Positions 37,001 to 49,376 of a stretch of DNA of 64,000 bases are shown one piece after another. The stretch lies in the NCBI RefSeq assembly GCF_035083965.1, contig NC_089724.1, positions 19,052,974 through 19,116,973 of the forward strand, written 5' to 3'. Each line of letters begins with the position of its first letter. The stretch's first letter is position 1. Below the pieces are notes generated by a model, which saw only the letters and a list, made by a program, of their open reading frames with translations, was not told the origin of the DNA and did not search any database. Origin of the DNA: Branchiostoma lanceolatum (Eukaryota; Chordata; Leptocardii; Amphioxiformes; Branchiostomatidae). Position numbers and translations under genes: made by a program.

Positions 37001-38170
37001 TCCTACATGGGTGAAGATTCTACTCAACTCTACTCTACAATATCTGAATACATAAGTCAAGTACAAGATAATTGTTTTTCCAGTACTACATCATATGATA
37101 GTTGCAGTATATTTTTGTTACTGTTTGCATCTTATGGTCACATTTCCAAACTGGCACCCAGTCGGGCAGTTTGTGGAAACGAAAAGTACAACATACATGT
37201 ATGACATGAAAGACAACAAAACACACAAAACTTAAAATAATTTTCCATAAGCATATTCTGTGTATATCTATTGATGTACACTTTTATTTATCTTTCCTTT
37301 AAGTAGCCTGGCCAGATCCCGCTTTGGAAATGTGGCTGTAGCATTACAGTTGATTCATTACTATTGGTTGTTCTATAGAATCCCAGAGAAGCAGACTCCA
37401 TGATGAAGATTCAAAGTGAACTGGACGAGACAAAAATCATCTTGGTAAGGCTTGATGAAGTATTGACTCACTTTGTAGAAATGTTTTTGTTGCCTTAGCT
37501 CTTAAGATGTAACACCAAAAAGCTATATTTCTATATTTGATATGTGTTTTCATCATGTCTGCACTATTGTACACAGTGAGCCTTTTTGAAGTTTTTAAAA
37601 GTTTTGCTCTACGTTCATTGTAGTTTATCAGATCTGTTTCTCCCCACCCTCCACTTTATAGCACAAGTCCATAGAGGCTGTGTTGGAGAGAGGAGAAAAG
37701 TTGGATGATCTCGTGGCCAAGTCAGAGGATCTTAGTGTACAGTCCAAGACTTTCTACAAAACTGTAAGTCCTTCACAAACACAAACTTAATGGCTTTCCT
37801 ATCTAGTTACATCACAGCCATCTCTGTTAAAGGCTGAAGTACCAGTTTCATTACAATGGAAAGAATGGAAATGAAAGAATGATCCACTGTAAGTTAATCC
37901 AGCCTTTGAGTTTGATACTTTTGTCTTTTGTTGCTTGGGCCAACTCACCATCATGACCCACGTAGTTGGAAAACAATCTGTGTATGTGTGTGAAAATCCA
38001 CAAAAAAGTTACATAGTAAAAGTTGAGGTTTTTCATCAATGTTGAAAACACACGTTTTTACTTTTCATGACATAAAAATATGTAAGGTTTTGACCAGCTT
38101 TCTAGATCTAATAGCACTCTATTTATCATTTCAGGCCAAGAAGCAGAACCAGTGCTGTGTGATCCTGTAG
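34057..38170 (+). CDS. YKT6: YKT6, prenylated R-SNARE
   Basis: Eight coding exons: 34057-34160, 34450-34532, 34741-34841, 36429-36487, 36845-36890, 37379-37444, 37662-37763, 38135-38170. They give 198 aa, exactly the human length. YKT6 is an R-SNARE for ER-Golgi, Golgi, endosomal and autophagosome fusion that cycles between cytosol and membranes. The N-terminal longin domain ([36 protein letters not shown]) spans about residues 1-130. The SNARE motif spans about 138-190 ([24 protein letters not shown], with the zero-layer Arg in ERGEK). The end is CCVIL: an upstream Cys plus a CAAX box whose last residue is Leu. There is no transmembrane segment, as expected. Intron 3 holds a LINE fragment and ends in an exceptional poly-C tract; intron 5 holds a MITE. 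Confidence 0.97.
34717..34738. repeat. C22 homopolymer at a splice acceptor
   Basis: Twenty-two consecutive C directly precede the AG of YKT6 intron 2 and serve as its polypyrimidine tract. The length could be an assembly artefact or polymorphic. Confidence 0.9.
34937..36210 (-). mobile_element. 5'-truncated non-LTR retrotransposon (CR1/L2/Jockey-type LINE)
   Basis: Minus-strand reverse transcriptase with family blocks [50 protein letters not shown], the catalytic YADD (in VGYADDVSL), [11 protein letters not shown] and [14 protein letters not shown]. The endonuclease part is absent: homology starts only near AcGPDNVPN at about 36200. Near 35770 the frame changes and about 15 residues expected after DRVDH are missing, so it is dead. 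The 3' end carries a short (GAATT)n tail (34938-34960), as in many LINEs. It lies antisense in YKT6 intron 3. Confidence 0.9.
37137..37340. mobile_element. about 205 bp MITE, copy 1 of family also at 54957
   Basis: The left end GTCACATTTCCAAACTGG and the reverse complement of the right end GCCACATTTCCAAAGCGG are inverted. Shared interior: GGAAACGAAAA, GACAACAAAA, CACAAAACTT. In YKT6 intron 5. Confidence 0.8.
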
Positions 38171-40690
38171 GCACAGGTGTGGGATGTTTCAGCACTCTCT
38201 CACAGACATCTCTGAGACAATATGCATAAATCTGTTAGTCCTAATTCATGTTGCACACATGCTCCAAAAATAAAGTCAGGCAAAAGGAAGATATGACAAG
38301 TTCTTCTCACACAGGCAAACCTGGGTTCCATGGATCACAGCCAGAAAGTGTGTTGCACAGAAAAGGAATCTGATGTGGGACAAAGTAAACAAACATACAC
38401 AGCTTCCATATGCTTTTTTTCTATTCACCTAATTGTAAGAATTAACCCTTTGCTTGTGAATTTGTGTGTCTCACTCTGTTGTATTGTCAGCAATGTGGGT
38501 GAGTCTGATTGAGTAGCTTGTGATTCTGGACAGGTAATGCAATTCTATCAAAAAAAGTTCAGAAACTGTATTCTGAATTGTTCAGCTATGTTGAACTGAA
38601 TGTTATGTTTGGGGGTGCAGCATTATAAGGCATCTATATGTTTGGTATGTAAAGAAAGGAAATGGTACATTAAGGTTGAAGTGTGAAAATCATTGGCAAA
38701 CACTACATGTATGTTAACCCCCCAAGTGTTGATGTCCAGCAACCACATTGTTGAAGCCAAAAATATCTACAGCCTACAGTCTCCAGCAACATGCTGTTAT
38801 GGAATAAAATGCACAATGTTTTATCCTTGGGTGGAGATGGCTGATTAGTAAGTGCAAGTGATTATTGTCAGATTAGTATAATACCTCCTCCCCTCCACCT
38901 TTCCCTTTAAATTCTGGCCATACTTTAATATTATGCTTTGCAACAATGATATCTTTCCACACAAACGTTTTGCATCACAATGTTTTATTGTAAACACTGT
39001 ATATTGTGTTATATCTGTAAAAATTAACTAACTGTGGGTTCAGTATCATGTGTAAGGCTTGACCAGGATGTCCTTAACTTATACAGTTACTTCATGTATT
39101 GTCTGCATTGGAAGCCGAGCTATCATTCCTTAAGATCAACCATGCTTTTATCATAGGTCAAACAAGTTGGATGTATTGCCTGTATGATTGTTAAAAGTGG
39201 TTCATGTCGGTGTACATGGGTACACCAGTGAGACCTCTCTGCTGTGAGCTTCGCCACACACAGAAGTTGTATTGGTTGTAGCACAGGTCAGGAAGTAGGG
39301 GGTAAATGTGTGAAGTTCTGAGTAAGAAAAGTGCCAGTTTTGTGATCCCGGTAACTGACTGTTGGATGGTTTAAGGAGAATGATCCTGATTTTTTAAAAG
39401 TCATGAACCATTGTAGACTGTTATACAGTAATAGTTGACAGAATTGTAAACTATATGCACAGCTGCATACATGATCAGTACTCTCTCACCATCAAAATTA
39501 CTTATTTCATAATATTCTCAACAATGTTGTGTACAAACAGGCTCTATGGATATTTTATTTAATCACATATGATATCTTCCATTTTAGTCATTATACTTTT
39601 TGTTCATCAGTGCTGTACAGTGATATTTGAACGAATAGAGGATATGAAAGATTAGAGAAGGGATCTGTCCATCTAAATTTTGATTGGGTAAGTGTAGACA
39701 TGGGTTGGAGACGAAACCTAGTAACATAACTGATGAATTGCAAAGTGGGCAGAGAAGATGGGTGAATCCTTTTACTAGTTTTAGATTTTCTTTGCCCATA
39801 TTGCATTTGTTAAATGTAAAGTACTGCTGTAGTTATGTTTTGTAAGGGGAATGGTAAGTTTTAAAAGCTAGTCAAACATGGTTGTCAATGATACCATCTA
39901 CAGCTCATTTTTCAATGAAGGGCTGATCTTTGATTGGAGGTCAGAAGTCAAGTTGTGTCCCTGATGCCTTCTATAGTGAGCGAGGATTCAGATCACAGAG
40001 CAAGTAAATATGTTGTAAAGCTGCAATGTCCAGTGACAATTGTACAGTTAAGATATTATTTTTGTGATTATTGTAAACTTCTAAGATGCACATTGTAAAG
40101 GTTTGTTCAATGATAGGGATACAATGGTCAAATTTATAGTAGACCATCAAAATTCCTGTATGACATGTCCATCCCTAGTACATGTATCATGGATGTTATA
40201 CTGCAACTATTTATTTTGGTTATGTGATGGGTGTGACAATATCACTGTGTGACACCGGAGGGGTTTCTGAGAGCCAGTCCACTTTTAGAAATTTCAATGA
40301 ACAGATAAGATGAAACCGTTATATAGAGATTTTTATCTAACACTTAGTTAACCACCTTTTGAATTTTTCACTCAATACATCTATTTCTGTATCACATCTT
40401 CCATTTTTACCTGGCCCCTTTTTACATCATTCCCTTCCCTTCTTCAGAACTTCTGGAGGTAACAGTCTATTATGCTTTTGAGGATAGATAAGATAATTTT
40501 CAGAGGAGTGGCCTATTGGTTTTACCAAGAAAATTGGTTTAAAAATGAACACTACAACCTTATCCAGTCATGGACTAGCATTGTGTATGCAATAGTCAGA
40601 AAAGTGCCGTTATTTGTGTGTCAGTATTTGTATTGGGCTGGAATCACCTCTATTTTCATGGATTGACTTGATGAAGCAAATAAATGTTTC
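38171..40690 (+). other. YKT6 3' UTR and following sequence
   Basis: AATAAA occurs soon after the stop (about 38268), at about 38808 and at about 40679, so alternative 3' ends are possible. No coding exon was recognised. Confidence 0.5.
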
Positions 40691-42119
40691 TGTATCACTG
40701 AGCCGGTTAAAATGTATTTTTTAATGTATTTTTCTTGTGAAGTTTTGAAAACGTTAGTGTATTACATATAGTCTCTATGTAGTCTCTACAGTGCCCAGTC
40801 ACGTGTGTACATAAGGGTGTTTTTACATGTCTGGATACACAACAGTACCGCCTGGAACCCAAACAAACATGTTAGGATCCTGCATCTGATGTAAGGTTCT
40901 TGAAATAGATACTTCCAATGAGTAATTTCTACTGAAAGGACCTGAATGTTCTATACCATCACATACAGAAGTGACAAAGGAAATGCTGGAAGCGTAAATG
41001 TTGATAGTTATGAAATATTCATTTTCGTTATGGCAACAACTTCCAAGAGGAACGGAAAAAATGGAGTATATTTCCTCTAAAGAGAATTCAATATGACAAA
41101 CACACCAATGTTCTGTGCTAGACCTTTATGATCGTTTATTTGCGTAAATATTACATACATTGAGTCGGTCTGTATTGGTTCAATGTTCATCTCTCCATGA
41201 TTTCTATACTGTTGTCATACAGCCCTGATATCTGATCCTTTGGTCGATATTTATAGATATGGCAGAATTGTTCACATGGGTGTTCACATGATGCCCTCTC
41301 GGAGAGGAGTCACCTCCTACAAGTGCTTAGTCACGTACCGGAATATCATCACCGTGTCAGCCCCGCGGATTTACCGGGCTGTGTTTGCTGTGTACACATG
41401 TCTCATGTACAGCCTGGTTCTGTCAGGGACAACACGACGCGCCAGTTGTTAACTTTTCACATGGGACATCTCCCAGTAAAGGTCACCAGACTTGTAATCA
41501 GTCGACAGAGACGTGACAGAAATCTGTGCCGAAGTCTCAGCGCGGGGTGTTATACTGCAGGTGTCCCCCTGTGACGCGAGGTGACGTCACCTGTGTAACC
41601 AAACACCTTGCCGTTGTTTCACCTGAGAGTTCCCACGCATGACGTCACCCAGGTATACCCAGGGCAAAATAGGTGGTAACGGGAAACGCCCAGTTTGAAT
41701 TAGCGATTCTGACGTTTGGTCGATTAGTCGTGTACATGGTTCCCGTCCTGTACTGTTTAATGACAGGTACCTTACCTGTGTTCTCAGGGTGAAAACAATA
41801 TCCACACCTGTAACCTCTCACCTGCCGACCCCGGCCGTTTGACGTGTAATTTTATCCGGGCCGTCACGTCGTTACAATCGTTGGTCCTTCTTTTCACATT
41901 AATTTGAACTTTGTGGTCCCTTTGGAAGGAAGTCATTGTGTCTGCGCCGGCTTCATTGTTCACGCACGTCACCTCACGGGTCAACTGTGCCCAATTGCAA
42001 GGCGTGTTTTGAACACAGAGGCCCCTGCCTGCAGTTTCGCAGTCAGAACTGGTTTTTCTAGTCGTTTGCCCTCCAATATGTTAATCCCGAGTCCGAGCCA
42101 CGTATCTCCTTTCTCCAAG
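40691..42119. other. gap and 5' region of the first TRIM-NHL gene
   Basis: No coding exon with a domain was recognised. The frame of the TRIM-NHL gene stays open upstream to about 41904, with an in-frame ATG at 42078, but the text there is not conserved-looking, so it is treated as 5' UTR. Confidence 0.45.
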
Positions 42120-45100
42120 ATGGCAGACGTCGGTGACAACATACCGTCTGAAGAGGCGGACCAGGGGGTTGTTCTGGACGGGGATGCGGTCGCCGAGGGC
42201 CCGAAGGACGAGGCAGGCCCTACGGAAGCCATAGAGTCCCAGACGGAACCAACTGACCCACCTGTTAGGCAACAGGAGGGAGATTTATCAACACCAACAA
42301 ACGGCGAGTGCTTGGGACAGGAATTATCTGCCGTCCATGAAAACAACGATGCCTCTCCGCAAGTGCCGGTAGTATCAGGCATCAATTTGAGCCCTGAGAC
42401 AAGTAATGACAAGCTTACTGACACGGCTATCCCACAAACAACTGGAACAAGCAGTGAAAAGACCAACAGCGAGACAACAGTCATGAACACACCTAATGTA
42501 AGCCTACCCGCGGACTCATCTGCCACAGGTTTAATAGCCTCGGGTGATTCTAAGCCCGACCAGGCGCCACCAGGTTTGAACGATACTGCAACTCCAAACG
42601 TCAAAACGCCAGAAATCACGACCAGTAATGGACAGGGGCCCGTCACTAGCACCCCTGACGCGGCGAAGTCGGCCGGTACACCTGGCCAAGGGTTTAAGAT
42701 TCCTACCAAGACAAACGGCCTGTCCTCGGCATCAAACCATTCAGCCACCCCGAACTTGAAACCCGCCGGTACACCCACCCACCGCCGTGTGGCTTCTTAT
42801 TCAGGAGACCCGTCAAAAAGTCTGTCAGCAGCCGCCAGGGAGCAGGGCTTCCTCGTCTGTCAGATCTGTTCTCGCCTTTTCAACAAGCCCAAATTACTAG
42901 ACTGTCTGCACACATTTTGTCTTGAGTGCCTGCGAAAACAAGTGCCCGCGGGGGCTACAAAATTCGCCTGTCCAACCTGCGACGAGGCAGCGTCATTGGA
43001 AGGGAAGGAGAAGGGAGTGGACGACCTCAGGGATGACGTTTTCATGGACGGGTTGGCAGAGGCGTTTAAACATCAACAAGGGTTAAAGGAGACCAAGGAC
43101 ATTGCTGCAGATATCATGTCTTCCGTCTGTAACATCTGCCCTGAGAAGACACCTGCCGCCTCACACTGCGTCCAATGTTCAGACTTCCTCTGCCAGGAGT
43201 GCTCCAATATCCACCATCGTACTAAATACACCAAGGCACACCGAGTCCTCAGTCTCAAGGACTTCAAGTTTCTCCGTCACGAGGAAAATTACCAACAGCG
43301 AGCTCGGCAGATGGTCGCGTGTCCAAAACACGACGGGGAATATTTGAAGTTCTTCTGCGATAGCTGCCAAGTCCCGGTCTGCTTACTGGGGCTGTTTGAC
43401 GAACACAAAGACCACAAGTACTCCCAAATGAAAGACATCGTTTCGAAGACAAAGATGGTCATAGAAACATTCCTCCGGTCCACAAACGATCAGATCCGAG
43501 CGTTCGAAACCGCCATGAGCGTAGTGGCAGAGGTAGAAAAGGACAAGAAAAAACAGAGGGAAGATGCCGAGAGGGAGATCATGGAAAGGGTGGAGCTGTT
43601 CACGAAGTCTATCCTGGACTACAAGGACGGTCTGCTCAGCGATCTGGACATGATGTTTACACAGGAGAGGGTAGAACTGTCCACGGAGAGGGAGAAGTTG
43701 GAATTCCAGGTCGCTAAGCTGAGGTCGAGCTGTGAGTTCACAGAAAAGCTCCTCAAATATGGGACCCAGGTACGATGTTCCTTTTCTCTTTGTTTCGTAT
43801 TACCAGTAGCAAAGCTGTCGAAGGGAAACACTATGTCCTGTTTTGGTACGAACCAGGTCAACTGTGAAGCTACTGACTACCTGGTGTGTTTATTGAAGTA
43901 TTTTTGTACAGATTGTATCCTCCCACAGAAAAGGAAATGGTACTGGCAGGGAAAAGTAGATTTGCAGGGGAAAGTACCTCGATTTTCTTTACTCCTTCCT
44001 ATACATGTAGCCTACATGGGAAATGTGGATGTTATTTTTTTGCATTTCCCCTTCCATATATCATGTTCATAAGTACAGTATTTGCAGTAATAGCACTCGG
44101 CTCTACCTATCTGATACCTGTGGTATAAATCACGTACGGGGAGAATTGGTCTCTTCATAATGTTCAATAATCTGAGATGATTGTTCTCTTGTCATGGGCT
44201 GGATTGAATAATTGATCAGAAGGATCCGCCATCTCAATGTGAGCAATCACTGGGGATTCTATGAATCTAATTTGACGGAATGTGAACTGCTATAACTCTC
44301 TTGACTTGCATGTAAAACAATTTTATCTTGTTCTTTTACAGACCGAAGTGGTTGACTACCAGGATCACGTGACCAACCGATTGAACCAGCTGTCGTGTCT
44401 CGTTCCCAGGCAGACGGTGGGCGACATCGACGCCATCAGGGCCACGAAACTCAAGTTCATCACCGAGGACGCAGACGTGCAGTATATCGTGCAAAAGGTT
44501 CGTTAACGGTATTTTTGATCGTTTGATAATTTGTCAACACAATCACAGGAGAACTAGGATTTTTCTTCTTTAAAACGTGACACTGACTACGAAATGTTGT
44601 GTCCGAACACCACAGCTTGGCTACATAGAAAACCAGGCTCCCGACATCCTGAACTTGTCCATGGAGGGCCGGAAGTCCAGCCTGGGCGACATCCTGGAGA
44701 CGTCAGACGGCCTGAAGGTCGGCGGCCTGGCGGACGGAGAGGAGGACGAGGGAGTGGACCCGGGGGTGTCTGGCAGAGCCAGGCTAATGTTGGAGTTTGG
44801 CGGGAAGGGTGAGAAATCATTTTCTTTTGGAAGAAAAACTTTCTTTCATGTAACTTAATATCAAAAGTACTGTGGTGGTAAATAGAAGATGGCCGTACTA
44901 ACTTGATAACGACCCAATGTCTTGTGTTATTTCATGGCTGAATATTTGACACTTTGCCATCCCAGGAGATGACGATGGACACTTCATGGCGCCTGCGGGT
45001 GTACAGGTCACTGCAGATGGAGACTTTGTGGTCGCTGACTCGGACTCAAGACGTCTACAGGTCAGAGCTATAAACAAACAAACAAACAACAATACACAGA

Positions 45101-47077
45101 TGGACAGACAGAAAGAAAGACAGACAAACATAACGTTGAGCAAAGTCAGTTCATCAACTTCTGAATCGTAGTGCTCAGTCCTTACTAATGTGATCTGATC
45201 TACGTTAAGTCAACATAAACCATCACGAAGTATGGACATAACCTTGTCCTGTGTATGTACCAGGTGTTTGACGGAAGCGGGAAGTTCAAGTACAAGATCA
45301 AGACGTCCATGTACCCGCGGAACGTCGCCATCACTCAGGACAACATCTTCATCGTCAGCGGGAACCTGCACGGGGAGGGGAAGGTGCAGATGTTAACTCC
45401 GACAGGTGAGGACGGCAAAGTTGTGATTTGTATTTAGCGGACAGGTATGGTGTATGCAGTGATATGCATTCACTCTAACACAAGTTCTTGCTGAACTTCA
45501 GTCTCAAGTAACCATGGAGCTGTATCTTTGTACTTTTACATGGAATTTCTCCCTACTTTCAAGATTACATTCCTTCCCATTTATACATATACTTTTTTCT
45601 TAATTGACATTTTCCTAGGTCATAAGCTGCTATATAGTTTTTGTGTGCGCATGTATTAGTGCCCTTTGTCTGTTTTTGAACTCATATTTTCTTGGATTGA
45701 TGTTGATTGATATCGTATAGTTGCACTACCTTTTCATTCATTTGTTTGTACATCATTAACTCAACCAATCAATCAATCAATTCATTGATTAAATCCTCCA
45801 CCCAGGAAGCTTCCTTGGCGAGTTCGGTACTGAGGGGCAGTTTGAGTACGCGTACGGGCTGGTGGTGGATAAGAACGGGCGGATTGTGGTGACGGACGTC
45901 CACAAGCACCGCGTCAGCATCCACCTGCCGGACGGGCGCCTCATCCACCAGTTCGGAGTGTAGGTTATCGTTATGTTGTCTTATCGGTCGCCTCGAAAGT
46001 CAGACTGGGACTGAGCTGCAAGTTTGAGTTAATTCAGATCCACAATAAGCTTCCATGAAAAGCTGCTCTCCCTGTGGCCAGGCAGACTAGTTGTCGGGCA
46101 CTCAAAAATCACCCTCTCGGTGCTATATATGTGACAGAGTGAACGTACTCAGCATCACTGATCGTTGAAAATCTCCAGATTTGTTATGGTTATATACAAG
46201 GAGAGCCCAGCACAGTACAGTCGTCTCCTTTTCCTTCTTCTTTCTATTAGTCTCAAAATTCCTGATCTTCTGCAAGACTAGTAAAGGGTCGGCCATATGA
46301 TAAATAACGTGTCAGTAACCCAGCAGTATATCTGAGATATAGTGCCATTTCTTTACCCACTTGTCCATTTTGTAAATTTTTACGACATCAGAAAACAACC
46401 ATTTCCTTATCGATTCTCCATCTAGGTTTGGAAATGAAGACCACCATTTCAACAAACCGTACAACGTCGCCATTAACGCCAAGAACAACATCTTGGTCTC
46501 CGATAAACACAACCAGTGTGTCAAGATGTTCGACTCGCGAGGGACCTTCCTCAAAAAGGTGGGTTAAAATTCACATAGTGTGTAAGAAACTAAAACGCAT
46601 ATATGGCAAGATTGTCAAATGAAACCAATATTGCCATAGCAATTCTCAGAAACGAAGTAATCGTAATAGTTACCAATGCAAATATTCATTGGAGCTCTTC
46701 ATATTATCAGTTTTGGATCTCTAACATATGGAAAGACATTACAATTCAAACCACTATCATGGGGGCTTATAGTAATAACCATATGTAGTGACGTTAAAAA
46801 GTGTTATCCATTATTACAGGTGGGACGAGACGGGACGAAAGACAACAACCTTGTCTTCCCGTACGGCCTTTGTGTGGACGCCACAGACGACATCATCGTG
46901 GCCGACAGCACGCCCTACCCCGTCAAACTGTTCGACTGTGAGGGGAAGTTCCGGGAGTACCTCATCATCAGCGACGAGCCGCAGCAAGGGCCAAGGGCAC
47001 TCTGCATTACTCCTGAAGGTCGCCTGGTGGTGTCTGAGCGAGATAAACAGGTCGTGAGGGTTTACAGTTTATCATAA
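42120..47077 (+). CDS. TRIM-NHL family E3 ubiquitin ligase, copy A
   Basis: Eight coding exons: 42120-43769, 44342-44497, 44616-44808, 44966-45060, 45264-45405, 45806-45959, 46426-46558, 46820-47077. They give 926 aa. Residues 1-245 are a Ser/Thr/Pro/Asn-rich, probably disordered leader. The RING begins at Cys247 (CQICSRLFNKPKLLDCLHTF). B-box 1 begins near 337 (CNICPEKTP). B-box 2 begins near 401 (CPKHDGEYLKFFCDSC) but its C-x2-C reads CLLG, missing one expected zinc ligand. A coiled coil follows to about 550. There is no filamin domain. About six NHL blades from about 655 to the end (GVQVTADGDFVVADSD, YGLVVDKNGRIVVTD, YNVAINAKNNILVSD, YGLCVDATDDIIVAD, ALCITPEGRLVVSE) form the propeller. TRIM-NHL proteins ubiquitinate targets and bind RNA or protein through the propeller; the actual partner here is unknown. 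The start ATG has good context (CCAAGATGG). A tandem paralogue follows. Confidence 0.9.
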
Positions 47078-49376
47078 GGTGCTGACACAGCGAACAAAAT
47101 CGTCACGGGCTATGGCTCGGTATGTTTGCCGAAAATAAGAAAGATGTTTAGGGACATGTTATAACGTTCTGATGAATTTTTCATTACTATTTTTAACGAA
47201 ATATGATGGTGACGGTATATTATGGAAAATTTAAAGATATCGATATCAATATTCAAGACATGTGAATTGTTGCGACTTAACATTTTATATCTACGGGTTT
47301 ATGTAAATCGTTAGAGTCTATAGACCTAACACAAATAAGATCACTGAGAAAGCTGTTATCCAAAGTATCGTATATGTATGTAGTTTGACACAGTTGGAAA
47401 GTTGCGCTCAGTAACGGTTGAGAGTTATGTAAACATTGAGAATATTGTTTTGCCGCGGAGATTAGTGAACTATGATGCCGGCGGAATGAGAGGTACTGTG
47501 TTCTTAAGAAGGGCTGTGGGGTGTTTTGTTTGGGTACGAGTTTACGGTGCAATTGAGAATCAGTTCAGTAGTTTTCTCAGTTCTGTTAACCCCCACCGGT
47601 GACCCTTTCTGCTCTACTCTTAGACTTCATTATGTAGCAGCGTTACAACTTTCAATGCAGTATAACGTTAACCTTCGCTTGTCACAAAGTCAGGCATAAT
47701 TCTTTATGTATATGCCGTTTTATGGGTGCTAGACATATATCGACGTTTTGTACATGGAATATTGACAGGCAGGCTGTATCGGCAGACTGTATCGGCGTCA
47801 GTGGGCATCCAGCCAAAATAGCAATTTAATAGAGTTAGGTGAAAGAGCGGCAATGTTTTACAAATGTGTCACAGATGGTAGCTGATGTGAAGACGGCCAG
47901 GATTCAACGTTACAAACATCGCTTTAGTAGGACTTAAAACTTTAAAACTACTCAAGATGTTGTGTTAGATACTTGTTAAAATTCAGGTCTAGCCAACGTG
48001 TATAAGTCGGTAAACACAACCCTTAATATCTATAACATGTCAAACGTTACTATTCATAGTCACGTTTCTATGTGTGAGGTTTAATTTCAAAGGTGAAAGG
48101 CGTGGGTGCTGCTATGTTTATGGAGGTATTAAAGTTGACAAAGAAAAGGCGTCTTGTTTTTCTTTCTACTCATCATGAGTCACAACGAGGCTGTGTCTAG
48201 ACTTACAATCCTAGGTACGTGCCCAGCGAGGTGGGAGGGGGGCAGTGTGCAGGGCAGGTCGATGTGGATTAATTTAACGGCCATCACAGCTCAGTGGGAT
48301 TGTCTGCATAAGGACGCATTACGTAGGGCGGCCATGGACGAGGAAACATGAGAATGAAATGGCCGGCCTTCAGCATACAGGTATTTCTTTACAAACGTTT
48401 TCTAATATTAACGTTTATTGTCCTGTAATCACAATTTTGTACTCTCACCTTGTTATGCACTGTTTTTATCAGCGTACAGTGGTAAACAGTATACGGATCG
48501 GATGCAGCGGGTTTCCATTAAGAGTCTTGGTAATAGATACATGATATTGTTCATCTAATGTTATACGTCGCAGCAACGTTAACGTTAGCGTCATACATTA
48601 CAGTGCATACATATGTAATGCATACGTGCCAGCTTTCTAATGTTTCATGGCGTAGGTGTCTAGACTTTGCTCACATCGCACGAAGTTTACTGTAACGTTA
48701 TCAGATTATGATCTGTTTGGTGATCCTGGTTCGGCCTAATGTGCTAGAAATAGAATCTACTATTTCAGGGGACGGGGGAATCAAATGGTAAAAAAGAAGG
48801 CCATAAATGAACCCAAAAAAAGATAAAACAAAAGAAAAACATTTGTAGTATCAAAACAAGCTTCGAAATCTGAGTTCTTTCCCTGAAATGCAAAGGAAAC
48901 ATGGTGTGTTTCAAGAGACTGACTTCTTTTTTCTCTTGTCGAAAGCATTCAAGCAGATTGATACGTTACATGTTTTTTTCTGTCCTGACTAGGTCCCAAT
49001 CTCGTTGATCTTGTTCCGTGTGTGACCGTTCACTCGAACGAAATTCATCCCGGGTCGGCAAACACTTGCCGTGTGATCCTGCTCGCGACAGGAATGTCCG
49101 CCTTATTTCGGCACCTAACTGCACAAGCCCTTGTAGAGAATTACCTGGTTCTCTTCCAAATTCAATACATCGGGCTTTGGATGAAGTGAAACAACTCTAT
49201 AGGAAATCGTAACGTTGCCAACTAAAGCTAACACGGCGCAAAGAACACTTATTTAACATAACAGCAGGCTGTTATCATGAGAACGTTCCTCCCTTCAGCA
49301 AACAAGTTTGCCCGTCGTGACCTCTTACCTACGGTAACAATCACATGACGACACCTGAGACCACTAGTTGATTACG
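47078..49376. other. gap between the TRIM-NHL pair
   Basis: Holds the copy A 3' UTR and the copy B 5' region. No other gene, RNA or clear repeat was recognised. Confidence 0.45.

Noticed and set aside
41981-42778. 265-codon minus-strand frame opposite TRIM-NHL copy A
   Set aside because: It is the antisense shadow of the Ser/Thr/Pro-rich leader; the plus frame connects to a RING and splices correctly.
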